DNA from: Cylindrobasidium torrendii FP15055 ss-10
Lineage: Eukaryota; Basidiomycota; Agaricomycetes; Agaricales; Physalacriaceae
DNA: 54,548 nt
Assembly: GCA_000934385.1 (NCBI GenBank)
Contig: KN880594.1
Span: 1-54,548 of the forward strand
Reading direction: 5' to 3'
A program made the position numbers and the translations under genes. The notes below the pieces were generated by a model. The model was not told the origin of the DNA. It ran no database searches and worked only from the letters and a program-made list of their open reading frames with translations. The first letter of the stretch is position 1; each line of letters starts with the position of its first letter. Below are positions 34,942 through 45,875 of this stretch, piece by piece.

Positions 34942-36148
34942 CGATCACAGAATGTATGATTCTGGTGGGCGATTTCTCTTGCTTGCGGAGGCTTCTTTCT
35001 CACAACCTCTACTTTTATTTCGCCAATAGGAGACTGCGGGTCATTTGTCAGCAATCGGGAGGGCTCATTGTCAGCATTAGGAAGTACTTTTGTTGGCTTT
35101 TGGGCACGTGACGGGGGTTTCTCGTCAATTCCCTGGACTGCAAGTCCCTCTTATATATAATCGCGGCCGTTGAAATTCCCTGGCCTCCGAGTTGTCATTG
35201 TGTGCATGTCTAACAAATACTATCAAACATCCTCAGGGTAAAGACCCAATGTAAACAATCATTCCTTTGTGAAATAGACTCGGACCGCGCGGGTATACGC
35301 CACTGACTTGTGTTCAGCCCACAATATGCAGACACCACGTACCGATGCTTGTTTTAGACCGGCTTTTCCCGGGCACAAAACTTGATCCAAAAATATAAAA
35401 CTTTGCTTGATTTTCCCAAACAGGAAATTTCGAATATATGACGGATTTTTCAGGGTCGGGATAACAGGCGCACAAATTGCAGTTATTGGACAGTTTATGA
35501 GCCTCAAAAATAAGACACAAACACCATCTTTTCCCTGCAGTTTAGATATACAGAAACAGACGTGAAACAGTGATACAACTCCATAAAGTAGAGCAATTTT
35601 CGCGCTGTAATTATTTGTACGCAACAGGAAGTTTACCCTTTGTGATATCGGCGCAAAATATTGAGCTTGTTGCATTCACAAAACATGGGTGAAACAATGC
35701 GGAAACACCTCATCAAACTGCTCTTTTGGGGGTTTTTCAGTGGCCTTTTGGGGTATCAATAATCTGTGCAAAGGTAGATATATTGCATCCGAGAAAATTA
35801 TTACTATTTACAGACTTTTCCCCACACTAAAATTACGTGAAAATCGGGTCTGGATCCAGATGTCAGATTGCCGGATCAGGCAGTCCTGCACGCAGGATGC
35901 GGCGCGCCTCGGTCCGGATTCGGAGTGCGGGAGTCCGGATTCAGCAACCTGGCGTGCTGGACATGGCGCGCAGTGAGGATGGATGCCCTGGATTGGCATG
36001 GCGGCGCCCCAGATGAAGGATGCTGGCTACAAGCTCAGCCATTTTGCTCTTCCCCTGCAGTATTTGCAAGACTGCGCGAGAGCATACATAACGACGGTCT
36101 CATCGTCCTGAAAGGCCAGACAGGTGGAAGGGGATAAGGATGGTAAAT
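34942..36148. other. intergenic, partly AT-rich
   Basis: From about 35250 to 35860 the base composition becomes clearly more AT-rich than the flanks. A 138-codon minus-strand frame (35259-35675) runs through it without a family match or introns. From 35860 to 36000 the sequence switches to GC-rich with repeated GGATCCGGA-like and GTCCGGATT words. Both may be parts of an unrecognised repeat. Confidence 0.35.
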
Positions 36149-36725
36149 TCAAGATACAACATGTACAGTAGAGAGTGAGAGGATAATATAGGTAGCTACA
36201 ATGACGGCACACAGAAAAGAAGCAATGTTCACTTGCACAAAGAAATTCTCGCCAGCCTCCAGCCAGATGGTAAACAGGCGGGATTCATTCTGTAAGTTCG
36301 TCTCCTCGGATTCGGGTTCCAAGAAATTGTTACAACCCTGGTGAAGACGTAGTAGTGGGCAGTTACCAAGCATCGCGAATGCGCGCCGTATACCTTGATG
36401 GTATAGTGCTTTTTGTGGCCGTGAGCCAAGCACCTACAAGAATGGTGAGTATGGCAAAAAGGCTGGTGGGTTGAACGTACACAACAACGCTGTGAGGGAT
36501 TATTTCCGGTGCATTGACGCGGCGATGCGTCTGGACAAACGCTGCTTCAACACGGTTGAGGATGCGTTGGAAAGCCAAAACTTCATGCTTGATAGAGTTT
36601 CGCGGGGCGTTGAGTAAGTAGCGGCGGTAGCATGTACGCAACAAGGAACCAGAGGATATGGGTTGGAAGCTCTTCTGTTTGCGTGTATTCCTTGCGCTCA
36701 CGCTGGAGTTTTTGATGACAGCCAT
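36149..36725 (-). CDS. hypothetical protein, weakly supported
   Basis: A frame starting at ATG 36725 (MAVIKNSSVSARNTRKQKSF) reads through a helical stretch to PEIIPHSVVV, where a consensus intron (GTACGT...TTGTAG, about 46 nt) begins. Several continuations are then possible; one ends with a hydrophobic segment (ASFLCAVIVATYIILSLSTV) that would be a C-terminal membrane anchor. No family is recognised, and the gene may be a fragment. The first 80 residues with their splice site are the best-supported part. Confidence 0.3.
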
Positions 36726-38416
36726 GCTTGAACGTGAGAGGGAACTGCGCTATGGCCGATGAAATGCTCTGTTCTGAATTAAAGGGATGCTGGCGGAACG
36801 GAGCGCAATCTGACCTACTTTGTGAGCAGACCTTTTGAATTGTTGGTAGAGCGCACCTGGTTGTAACTATCCCTGGCTCTATATTCCCTCGGCCTCTTTG
36901 CGCTGGCGTCTCTAGAATGTCGGTCTCCGGGATGCGTCGATGCAGTTCGTAGACTGTGATGATGGTTGGTTGTGAGTAGGCACGCGATCGCGCTCGCTGT
37001 GATGCACAGTCTATAGCTTAGGCTGGGATTTGGCTTGGTCCTTGCGGGGTGCATCTGTCGTAGTCGTGGTGGATGGGAGCAGCCTTGCCGACTTTTGCCT
37101 TGTCTAGTTATATTGCGGAATGCCTATGCTCGATGCGCCGTGCAGATGTGATTACCTGTCCACCAAACCAGCGCATTCAATTCTGTGCTGGGAAAAATGT
37201 TAGCGCATTGGTGACCGAGTCCTGACGGGAGTCAAGTTCTATACGGGCAGCTGACAACATGTCCTTTTCAACTTTTCTTGTGAATCTGTTGATATCATTT
37301 AGTCGGCGTTGCCCTATGGCACCAGACCGTGTGTTATAGGTCTACATTTGTAAGTCAGAGAATGAACTCACTTCAGATAAGTTGTGTAAAGCCAAGTTTA
37401 GCTGAACAGATGCCATGGCTTGGGTGCGTTGACTATACAATAGCGGAAACCAACGCAAGATACCCATTATTGCAGTTCCTTCTTGTGAATGACATTGGCA
37501 TGCTGGACAAGCAAGCTGTACATTGTCTAACTGCCGCACTCATGACTTCCTGGCCCTCCTCACCTGTGCGCATTTTTGACGCTAGCTCTTGCCTGTTCCG
37601 TGTTTCCTATTGCTCCGTACCAGCATTGTACTTCTGACTTGAGCGTGAATGCCATAACTAGATCAATCGGATAAAGTTGATACGGTGAACAGCACAGTGC
37701 AATAACTTTATTTCTTGTCCCCTGTACGATTTCCCACTTTGTCCTGTGACGTTCCAATCCCTTGACTCATCGCCCGCTTGTTGATGGTGTTGGCCAATAT
37801 CCCATCCCAAGCACACGCAGGCTTGCGTTGCCCGGTGTAAAGCTCGACAGAATGTACGTAGCAGCGCATCTTTCTGTGGGATCTATCGAGACATTTGAAA
37901 ATCTCTGTTGAGACTTTGACAAAGAGACTTCGAACCTGCGGGACAGCCGTGGCAATCGACAACACAAGCTTGGGCGGAGAAACTATGGGGTTTTTCTTGT
38001 AAGGCCCAAGCGGCGCACATAGAGTAAGCCTACAGAACGTCAGTAAACAACATCTGATGTCCCAGCAACGAGTCCGTGCTTGTCACCGAGGGCAGTTCAT
38101 AGGGATGTCCAGAAGTGAAGGGAGCAATGGGCTATTAATTCGAACGTGAGGTGTTATTGAAGAGAGCCTTTCGCTCTATTCCAAGGGCGCGAGACAATGC
38201 AGGGAGCGGCCTGGTGAATGATGCGTTGGGCCCTTACTTTTGGGGATCCCTGCGTCTTGCCTGTGAGACAGTGAGGACAACGTTGCCGTCCGGGTAGCAT
38301 TGGATGGCAAGAGCAGTTAGCATGAGCGTTTTCGCAATCAGCGGTGGATTTCAACATGTTTTACAAATCTCTTACCTTGAGACCCCGGACGGACGTCTAC
38401 CCATCTGCCCAGTTCT
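36726..38416. other. intergenic, no supported gene
   Basis: Minus-strand frames at 37708-37965 and 38154-38357 lie downstream of the hairpin element at 38417-38438 and could be exons of a gene it serves, but I cannot join them or recognise them. The plus-strand frame at 37329-37637 overlaps and is unsupported. Confidence 0.35.
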
Positions 38417-38438
38417 CTTCCCGGCGAAGAGCCGTGGA
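38417..38438 (-). repeat. 22-bp hairpin element, copy 1
   Basis: It matches the other four copies except for one loop base (GAAGA instead of GAAAA). The arms CCCGGC/GCCG-GGA pair with a single bulged base. Read on the minus strand it is followed by GGGTAGACGTCCGGGGTC, similar to sequence after the copy at 54252. Confidence 0.75.
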
Positions 38439-39214
38439 TTAGGGAACGTCCAGAAACGTAGAAAGCAAAGATGCGGAGCGATGTAGGGTGCGCTTAAGCC
38501 AGCCGACTCCTTCGTCATGGAGGGAGGTCCAGAGTCCAGACCGCCGATCCCGATCAAATGTACCGGCATCATGTCGTGCCGGTCATCTGGCGCATCAATG
38601 CATCATTGGTCATTGTCATTGTTATTCTACTCTAATCAAATTAGCTGTATCCACTGCCTGAGGAATAGTACAAGGCTGGCGCGACGCCGCAGTGGAAATA
38701 CGTGAGCAAAAACGGAAACTGCGTGAAGACTCAATAACGGATATCTAGATCCTCGCGGCGAGCATCTATCTGGTGCTCTGGCGCTCTAGATATAGGACAC
38801 CAGCGCGGCGGTTTTCACCCTTTCTATCCTTGTTATTGCTTCATCTTTTTAGGATATTGCGTTGCGTCAAGTAATATGTGAGGAAGAGCAGATACACGCT
38901 TGTTACTATTCCGGTTCTACATCTTATACTACTAGTAGACCTATATACCCCGTCTGTACCCAAGCTAGGGCTTCCTTGATACTCGTCAAGACCGTTCTTT
39001 GGAATCCCTCCCACTGGTTTAAGTGCCTTTGTATTGGCGTAGCTTCCATTTCCTCACCCTAGTCTTGTCGGGGACATGTTCACAAATGGATAGGTAGATG
39101 CTGACAACAACGGAGAAAACCCTGACGCACACAGGGGATGGGAGAACCGGACGTTCAGAGACACGGATTGGTGCATGCGGCACAGTACCGTGGGAAATCC
39201 GGGAAGTGTACAGA
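38439..39214. other. intergenic, no supported gene
   Basis: This is the 3' flank of the broken Sec39 gene. Two inverted blocks, CTAGATCCTCGCGGCGAGCATC and GCGCTCTAGATATAGG (38746-38798), give local hairpin potential. No coding sequence is recognised. Confidence 0.4.
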
Positions 39215-42200
39215 CTACGCAAGGCGTTCACGCATTTTCAGGTTCTTCTCTTCCGTTCGTGCCCTTCTATCTTCGATGTTCTGTGTCTCCAGCCTTGTCC
39301 ACGCTTCAAGCACATTGTGTAACTTGTCTGCAGGACACAGCTCCAGTACACGGACAAAAAGCTGCAGCTTCTTCTCCGTCGCATCCGTACTCTGGATGGC
39401 GCGCTAGCTGGAAGCAAGCAGCCTGATAGACTTTGCAAGCCGCCGAGGCATCCTCATCTCTTTTTCTTTTCTTTTTCAAAAGTCCTACTATGCGGTAGCG
39501 TATGTAAGGGTGATCCGCTGAATACCTATCTAGCTACGCGCTACATATGTACTTTGTCCATTCCTGCTACTGTAGTCTATTCCTATACCTGATATACTCG
39601 AGCTGTGCCGCTCGTGAACCCTCTTCGGGCTTGTTGGGCGCTCCAATGGAACTCCTCCTGTTCTTCTTCTCTACCCGCGCGTCTGCTTTTTCGTTGCTCC
39701 TTGTCATGGGTATCGTCCCCCCTCTTCATCTCCAGTGATTCGCTTCTATCCGCTTCAGGCCATCGCCAAACATCACCTGCTTGAACCTCTCCGTTCCATG
39801 CATGTATCTGAGCAGCTCCTTCGCCCCCTTCCCCGTATTCATTAAGTTCTTCATTGTGGGGTCAACTTCAAGTACCTCACATCATCATCTGGTCGAACTG
39901 GTAGGTTGGGCACATCATCACAAAATCCACACGTCGGGCACTCTGGCGTTGGTGCTGATTGCGCGCGCATGTTAAACAAGTATGCGTTCAGTGCCCCGTG
40001 CGGAGTTGAGTGAGTAGTACAGTCCCCGTCCTCGGCATGGCCTTTGGTGATTTTCTCGTACGTTTTCGCGGCCTTCGCGACCTCCGCCGCTCCCACCGCC
40101 TTAAGCTTCATCCTGCGCGTCGACTCGTACCGATTCCACTTCGCCATGATGGCTCTCGCATACGTCTTCTTGACTGAGCTGGCGCTTGCTGGGAGGGGCT
40201 TCCGGAATAGTTTGGGTAATTGGTTGCCTAGACTCGTCCACCCCTCCACCGCTTTCTTCGCATACTCTATTTCGCTGCCCTCAACGTCCATGTGTCCTGG
40301 TACCCATTGAACTGTGACCGACGCTGTTGGGTGTTTCTTGGTAAGCTTCTCCATCTCTTTGTGGAACTCGTCGACGAGGTAGTGGCCAGGCGCTGGTTGC
40401 AGTAGTTCTGTGGCTTGGATGGCCGCCGTGTTGTCGAGTCGGATTATCGCATCGCGTACGTCCCTCTGCACCCATAGCAGCCTCGCTGCCATGACCATCC
40501 CTGCGCATTCCGCGTTGTACACTTCCTGCTTTGTGTTCGATCCCAGCCCACAGCGTCGTGATTCTCACCATCTCCCCTCCCTTTCTCCCTTTCTCAGGAT
40601 GGCCGCTGCTCCCACCACATCTTTGTAGCCCGAACCGTCCGAGTATACCTTCAGCGCGTTCCTGCCCCATCTCTCTGCCTCTGCTCTTCCTTGGTTTCGT
40701 CAATTCTCGTCTTCACCTTCGCTCCCCAGCCTGCCGCGTATTGTATCGCTTGGATGGTTTCTATCTTGTTTGGCTGTATGTCATATCGGCTCATAAGCCA
40801 GTGTAGAGGTGAAAGATGTCTTCTAACGAAGGTGCGCGCTGCCCTCTTGACCATGGGGTGTAGTTGGTGAGAACTCGGCAGTGTAGCGAGCCATACCGCT
40901 GCCCTCTGTGCGACCTTGGCCACCATGAGGTCCATGGGAAGTAAGTTGGCGTGCACGTCTAGGACGTCCGTTGCCGTATCCCTTTCGCGGACGATGCGAT
41001 CCGTAGGGAACGTAACGTCCAGGCTACACAACGGGTGAGCATGTTGGAGTATACTCGAGGAAGAGGCGTACCATTCATAAGCCAACTTCGTGACCCCAAC
41101 CTTGTAGTTCCCAGAAGCAGCGTTGTCGTAGAATTCGTGGGAGCACGCTAAGCAAAGCTCCTCGACCGACTCCCTTCGCAAACCAGCGAGACGCCTGTTG
41201 TCCCTCAGCATGGTCTTCGCCAAATCAAATCCTGTGATCTTTGAGTGTGTGTATAAGCGTAAGATGGAAATAACGAACATCCAACACTGAGCAGTTTACT
41301 GATGACAATCTGCACAATCTCCTCTGCAGACATCAGCCCGAACGCGCCTCTGAGTTCCGGCCCTTCAGAGCCGGTAAGCTTGATCATATCCTCGAGCAGC
41401 CACTCCCAGCGCTCAATTCCATCCATGTCGTCGTCCGGGGCGCCATTTGGTTCGCCCTTCCTCGTTGGGCCTTGATGTCGTTCTTGCTTTGGAGAAACCA
41501 GGCAAAGGGTGCCGGAACGTCCCACCTCGCAAGGATCTCTCCACCCTCTAAATGAACATCAAGAATATCCAACGCGTGGGAGAGCGCAGACAGTGGCAGT
41601 GGGTTGAAGGAAACCATCAGATCAGAGGGAGATGCAGACGGTCGCGAGATGCTGGGTGTGACGAAGTCTCCGAGGGAATCAATCGTAGCGTCCGCGAGAT
41701 CTGCGTTGTAGTCCGCGAGCTTGGACTCATCCCATGATGGCAGACATTCGTATATCCTGCTCATTGTTGGCCGCTCGTTGAGACTGCTACTCCCATAAAG
41801 GCGTGCGAGCGCCAGGCGTGCCATGTCCTCGTCGTTCTTGATTACACGCTGGGAAGAGGGCAATGTTGGCTTGGATGCCTCGAAAATGGCTGCGGCGGAC
41901 TAGAGCGGGGCTCTCAGGATGAAGTCGTACAGCAGTTCTGTGAACAATGATGGATTTGGATGACCGCTTCTCTCTGCGCGCGCCTCAACGACATCCAGGT
42001 AGGGCATGACCAAGTATATGAGATCGTGGGGAAGAGATTCAGGGGCAGAGTGCGCTGTATAGGCCGCAACTACGGCTGTGGGATCCATGGAATTCTAGCG
42101 TTCAAGCGTCCATTTCTCCGTGTCGTTGTCGCCGCCAGGAGCATCGCATACCAGCCGGGTAAGAAGCGTGAGATCTTCCCCGAGAATGTCCACCCCCGGT

Positions 42201-42223
42201 ACGCCTTGCGATGCGCTGCACGA
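39215..42223 (-). pseudogene. Sec39 (Dsl1/NRZ vesicle-tethering complex) pseudogene, interrupted by a retroelement
   Basis: Sec39 is part of the ER-anchored Dsl1 complex that tethers Golgi-derived COPI vesicles. The middle of the family is clear here: QGVPGVDILGEDLTLLTRLV, SMDPTAVVAAYTAHSAPESL, RVIKNDEDMARLALARLYGS, ALDILDVHLEGGEILARW, RGAFGLMSAEEIVQ and HEFYDNAASGNYKVGVTKLAYEW, stopping at TDRIVRERD near 40978. The C-terminal part resumes at 39457 (DEDASAACKVYQAACFQLAR, then LELCPADKLHNVLEAWTRLE) and ends at TAG 39215. Damage includes in-frame TAG at 42097-42095 (where the family has Trp) and at 41902-41900 (Glu position), a frameshift near 41440, a one-base shift near 39385, loss of the N-terminal third, and loss of roughly 100-150 residues at the insertion site. 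A functional copy must exist elsewhere if the gene is essential, as in yeast. Confidence 0.83.
39459..40978 (-). mobile_element. 5'-truncated, decayed non-LTR retrotransposon (LINE) inside the Sec39 pseudogene
   Basis: This is the 3' portion of a LINE ORF2. The right end starts abruptly with TDVLDVHANLLPMDL and AARTFVRRHLSPLHWLM, a region typical between reverse transcriptase and RNase H in fungal LINEs. An RNase H domain follows with its acidic residues in place: YSDGSG, YNAECAGM and RLDNTAAI, then VQWVPGHMDVEGSE. Further on, LPKLFRKPLPASASSVKK leads to a C-terminal zinc-knuckle-like CPTCGFCDDVPN and, after a frameshift, AKELLRYMHGTERFKQV. The frame shifts at least twice, so it cannot be active. 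The left end is A-rich on the coding strand (about 39459-39480), the expected 3' tail. Clear target-site duplications are not visible. Confidence 0.82.
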
Positions 42224-42301
42224 TACCCAATGCATGGTAGTAGGTAGAATTCCGGTGGTTTCGAGAAAAGCTTGAGCGCGCCCTGTATACCACCCTGAGG
42301 G

Positions 42302-43010
42302 CTACTTGGAGGTGAAAGGGCTAAGGACTGTGGGTGATGGGGAATCCTCGACAATGTCCAATGCTTTGATTTCTGCCTCGAAGGTGACTGCAAATGACTG
42401 TGCATAGTCGACTTGAGGTTGCTCTACGCAAGACTTTTCCGAGGGCGGGCATTTGGCGTAATTCAAATGGTATTCATATATGCGGAATTGCGCGTCCCAT
42501 AGGTAAGCGCCATGGCGGTTGAGGACTACTCGGAATAGCGAATGAAGTTCATGGCCAGGCTGCATGCAGACTGGAGGAATGGCGCTGCGAGAAAGGCTGG
42601 GAGTGGGATTGGAAGGGTGGCCCGCGCACGGCGTGTTGGATGATTCTTCGCCTCATGGGTCGTCCCAGTCCTCGTCAGTCTCGTTTCCCTCCTCCTGTTC
42701 TTGCTCCGGAATCTCATGGCACATCTCCCTGCAGGCCCAAAGTCTTTCCAACTCGCCAAACGGCAGGCCGCTCAGTCGACATAATCAAGCATCCACAGGC
42801 AAGTCCCGGATGTAGGCTACCCCGGCATTATCCCCTTCTCCATGTCCGCCGTGTATCAACGTTTTTGTCATCGGGTCTTGGTATGGAAGCGTTGGAAGGC
42901 AAAAGTAGTTCTCTCTAGGCCATTATCCAGCAATGTCTGGCGTGCGCCGATGTCGGCCAAACGATGGTCCGCAAAAACCCAGATATTGTCCGTTATTTTG
43001 TCTCAATGCA
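42302..43010 (-). pseudogene. broken gene of unknown function
   Basis: Coding-like frames read WVFADHRLADIGARQTLLDN near 42990-42920, then LPFGELERLWACREMCHEI, then EQEQEEGNETDEDWDDP, an in-frame TGA, GEESSNTPC..., CMQPGHELHSLFRVVLNRHG, YEYHLNYAKCPPSEKSCV and VTFEAEIKALDIVED, closing at TAG 42302. The parts are in one order and orientation but need at least one frameshift correction, besides the stop. I do not recognise the family. A hairpin element lies just upstream at 43095-43116 in the same orientation. Confidence 0.5.
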
Positions 43011-43094
43011 ATCGCGTACGTCGACTAGAGTCAAGCGCGGCTTTGTGCAACTTGAGGCCGAACAGGTGTCCGCCATCTGCTTGGGACCAGTTTT

Positions 43095-43116
43095 CTTCCC
43101 GGCGAAAAGCCGTGGA
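43095..43116 (-). repeat. 22-bp hairpin element, copy 2
   Basis: It carries the full consensus with GAAAA loop. It is oriented toward the broken gene at 42302-43010. It forms a divergent pair with copy 3, whose start lies 285 bp away. Confidence 0.85.
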
Positions 43117-43400
43117 CGAAAGAGATCCCTGGGCTTTCCAGGTGCGCGGAGAGTAAGGATACTAAGTGCCGTCGAGGATGCACTCGGACCAGTCCTAGCC
43201 ATGGAGGCAAATCCAGACCAGATCATGCGCATATCACGCCCATAATGAATAGGTCGCCGCCCGATCGATCTGAATCTCAAGTGCCCGGAACTTCCACAAC
43301 ATAGAAAGCTGAATAACATCACGACGCCCTGGACGACGCGCCCAAATAAATGCTCAACATTGAGCCCCGGGACGTTTTCGTGCGCGCCGGTTTCCTCTCT

Positions 43401-43422
43401 TCCACGGCTTTTCGTCGGGAAG
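43401..43422 (+). repeat. 22-bp hairpin element, copy 3
   Basis: It matches the consensus except T for C in the 3' arm (TTTTCGTCGGG). It is followed on the plus strand by the conserved downstream module at 43423-43560. Confidence 0.85.
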
Positions 43423-43560
43423 TGTGTTAATCATACGAATATGTCGATGAACAGGCGTAGATCTGGGACCTAGATAGAGGTGCGCAAGCAGGCGCAAAAT
43501 GCGTCAAACCTCTATGACTGACCTTCAACATACCCGTGCATTTCACTCCCACCATCCAGT
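43423..43560 (+). promoter_or_regulatory. conserved module downstream of the hairpin, promoter-like
   Basis: The blocks GGCGTAGATCTGGGACC, TAGATAGAGGTGCGCAAGCA, ATGCGTCAAACC, GACTGACCTT and ACATACCCGTGCATTTCACTC recur, in the same order and spacing, after copy 4 (minus strand, 48732-48590) and in part after copy 5 (54274-54395). In copy 4 a TATA-like CTATATAAT falls about 30 bp before the TTAGCTC block, which suggests a core promoter with an initiator. The function is inferred. Confidence 0.5.
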
Positions 43561-43776
43561 CCATTTTCAACCACAGCGTTGTTTTCCTCGCATCGCAACT
43601 GGCGTTCGTACACGAAGCCGTACTGGTAAGAGAATTGAGCCTTCAATTTTCAAGTCTTATGTTCCAACGTTTTATAGGTTGAATCTGTACACTCCAAGAA
43701 CGGTCCCCGCCGTCTCTCACCTGTACCAAGACTAACTAGTTCATACAATACACGGTCTACCTTACTACGTCCTACG
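43561..43776. other. possible short transcript region, no recognised gene
   Basis: Downstream of the module, a consensus intron (GTAAGAGAAT...TTTTATAG, about 43632-43678) can be seen on the plus strand, so a spliced transcript is possible. No protein family or secure start codon is visible. It converges on the RING gene. Confidence 0.3.
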
Positions 43777-44765
43777 CTAGATCTCCGAAAGGGCCTGTGA
43801 TACGTTCCTCAACGACAAACATTTAGCAGCGAACTCAATGGGCCGTCGGCATTCCGTGCATGTTTCGCCTCCGTTTTCTCTGTATGTCTGCAGACAATTG
43901 GAACACATAGAATGACCGCAGGAAAGTCTGGCACGGTTTTGAGACGGATTAGAGAACGCTTAAAAAGAAAACACCCACGTAACAGGGTGTACCAGCGCGC
44001 CATAGTTATCGCGGCAGACAATGCACTCCAGCTCTGGACAAATAGCAGTTTGAAGATGCGTAATAACGGACTCCAAGGATGACGCTTTTACTTGTAGGTC
44101 GTCAATAAGCGCTAAGTTGTCTCTTGCCGCCTGTCAAGGATCAGCTGTTAGATTTCCCGCGAGTTATACCACATACGCTCTCTAGCTCCCGAACATGAAT
44201 CATCTGTCTTTGATGGGACTCAAACATTGCCAAGGCGTCTGCCTGAGTCGTGGATAGTTGAATACGCAGTTCATTGAGCTCCTGTCTCGTGAGCATATGC
44301 CAATGTTGCAAACGCAAGAACATACGAACCTTTGACAATGGCTCAAGTTTGTTGTTGCTGGCTTCGAGTTTGCCCTGCAGAGTCTTAACTCTATCGTTAG
44401 CATCGTGATTCAGATGCCTCAGCATCTCGCAAGTCTGCATGCACGGTTGTGAGCATTAGGACGCTCTTAATAAATGAAAGGCCTACAAGCTGACACGCGA
44501 CTAATTCCTTTTGACACTTCTTCAGTTCCTCTTGACACTTCTTCAGTTCCTCGTCATCCTCGTCCTCGGGCTGAGGCTTTGCATCGGTGGAGAGAAGCTG
44601 AGACTTTGTATCGACACAGAGACGCTGAGGCTTTGCGTTGGCAGAGAGACGCAGAGGCTTTGCATTGGCAGGGGGCCCCGTTGTGCTAGAATGATCTGTG
44701 GTCGATGCTGCGGGGCGCGGCTTCCCTGTGCGAGGAGCAGTGGGCTTAGAAGCGCGCTGTGGCAT
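43777..44765 (-). CDS. RING-finger protein with coiled coil and in-frame tandem repeats
   Basis: This is a likely E3 ubiquitin ligase. The start is ATG 44765 (MPQRASKPTAPRTGKPRPAA). A repeat region follows: about four 9-residue units (ANAKPLRLS, ANAKPQRLC, VDTKSQLLS, TDAKPQPE), an acidic EDEDDEE, and a 7-residue repeat EELKKCQ-EELKKCQ-KELVACQ that starts a coiled coil. After introns the coil continues (TCEMLRHLNHDANDRVKTLQ, then ELNELRIQLSTTQADALAMF). The C-terminus carries an RING-HC motif: CIVC, then after an intron LSCGHSMCSNC and CTEC, which gives all eight zinc ligands. It ends at TAG 43777 after LSLRNVSQALSEI. The coil-plus-C-terminal-RING layout is common in fungi. Substrates are unknown. 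Confidence 0.82.
44510..44555. repeat. 21-bp tandem repeat encoding EELKKCQ
   Basis: Two near-identical 21-bp units (plus strand TTGACACTTCTTCAGTTCCT) and a diverged third unit sit in frame in the RING gene, repeating a heptad of the coiled coil. Confidence 0.8.
44572..44670. repeat. 27-bp degenerate tandem repeat encoding 9-residue units
   Basis: About four units built on CTGAGGCTTTGC...GAGA recur in frame in the RING gene and encode variants of NAKPQRLSA. Confidence 0.75.
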
Positions 44766-45875
44766 GGTAGCAGTTGTTGAACCGCACTGCCCAGGTTGGC
44801 CCCCTTTAATATGGATCTTCAAGAGTCGCACGCGTTCGCGCACGTGAATGGAGGGAGATGACCGTGGCAAGTGGCAGCAATTACAATGGCTGTATCATCG
44901 CCTTTCACAATTGCTCATCTTCGCTGCTTTGTTATGTCGACAGATGCGACCATGAGGAGTGGAACAGAAATAAACGGCCTAGCCGGTTTGTGAACGATGC
45001 CAAACGCGATTCTCAGAAAGGTGTGAAGCCAATTTAGCGTCATACAAATAGGATCGTGCGGTCATGGAATATGCACAAGGACGGCATCGTCCATAACACT
45101 CAAGTACTAGAGTCGACTCTGATAAACGCCTGGGCAGTGCGAAGTATCTTAGATCAGCCTCTAGTGGCTGTCGCCGATCATTCTGCCGCTTTGGGAGCTT
45201 AGTACTTTACTTCCAAATCTGGCATCAAAGCTAGCAGGCGCCGGCGATCCAAAATTGTGTTGATATTATGAGGCTTGGTCAACGCGCCAGGTAGGTATGA
45301 GCCCTTGTACAACTTTCCGTTATTCCATTTCTATCGACATATCTATATGGTGTGCAAACATTCACAATACGTATCTCATTCAAAATCAAAGTATAGATGC
45401 GGTGGTGGGTACTGTGGCTCAAGAGCACCTAACATCTCATACAGTCCTAGGTCAATCGGGGTCCCATAGTTCAGCAGCTCCTTTAACTTGGGTAGGGATC
45501 CCATAGTTTTGAGTGACCCTCCCTCGACGCGTGAGGGAATGATTAATGACCCTTTGAGCGGCCGAGTAGCCCAGGCCAGCAATGGTCAGTCCGAGCCACA
45601 AGGTGCGCAGAGAAGGAAAGAATCTGTGTGTGCGATCCACCGACTCCCAAAGGTTTCCCAATACCTGAGGCATACGCCGGGCGCATGGAAAAGTTGGAGG
45701 ACCCTCGCGTCTCGCGCCACGGTGCAGAGCTTTTGCCCCAGGGGAGAGACAGTAACGTATTGGAGGCTCAATTGGCATCTACCTCCGTCCAGAAGGCAGC
45801 AAGAATGAGATACATCGATGTCAATATATTGGTATGTACATGCACTACAAACAGAAGTCGTGTCCTACTTCACAA
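44766..45875. other. intergenic, possible gene remnant
   Basis: A 108-codon minus-strand frame (45452-45778) contains a hydrophobic stretch (LRTLWLGLTIAGLGYSAAQ) and may be a decayed terminal exon, but lacks a recognisable partner. A local direct repeat (ATCCCATAG/GTCCCATAG with CTTTAACTTGGG, 45461-45510) is also present. Nothing else is supported. Confidence 0.35.
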
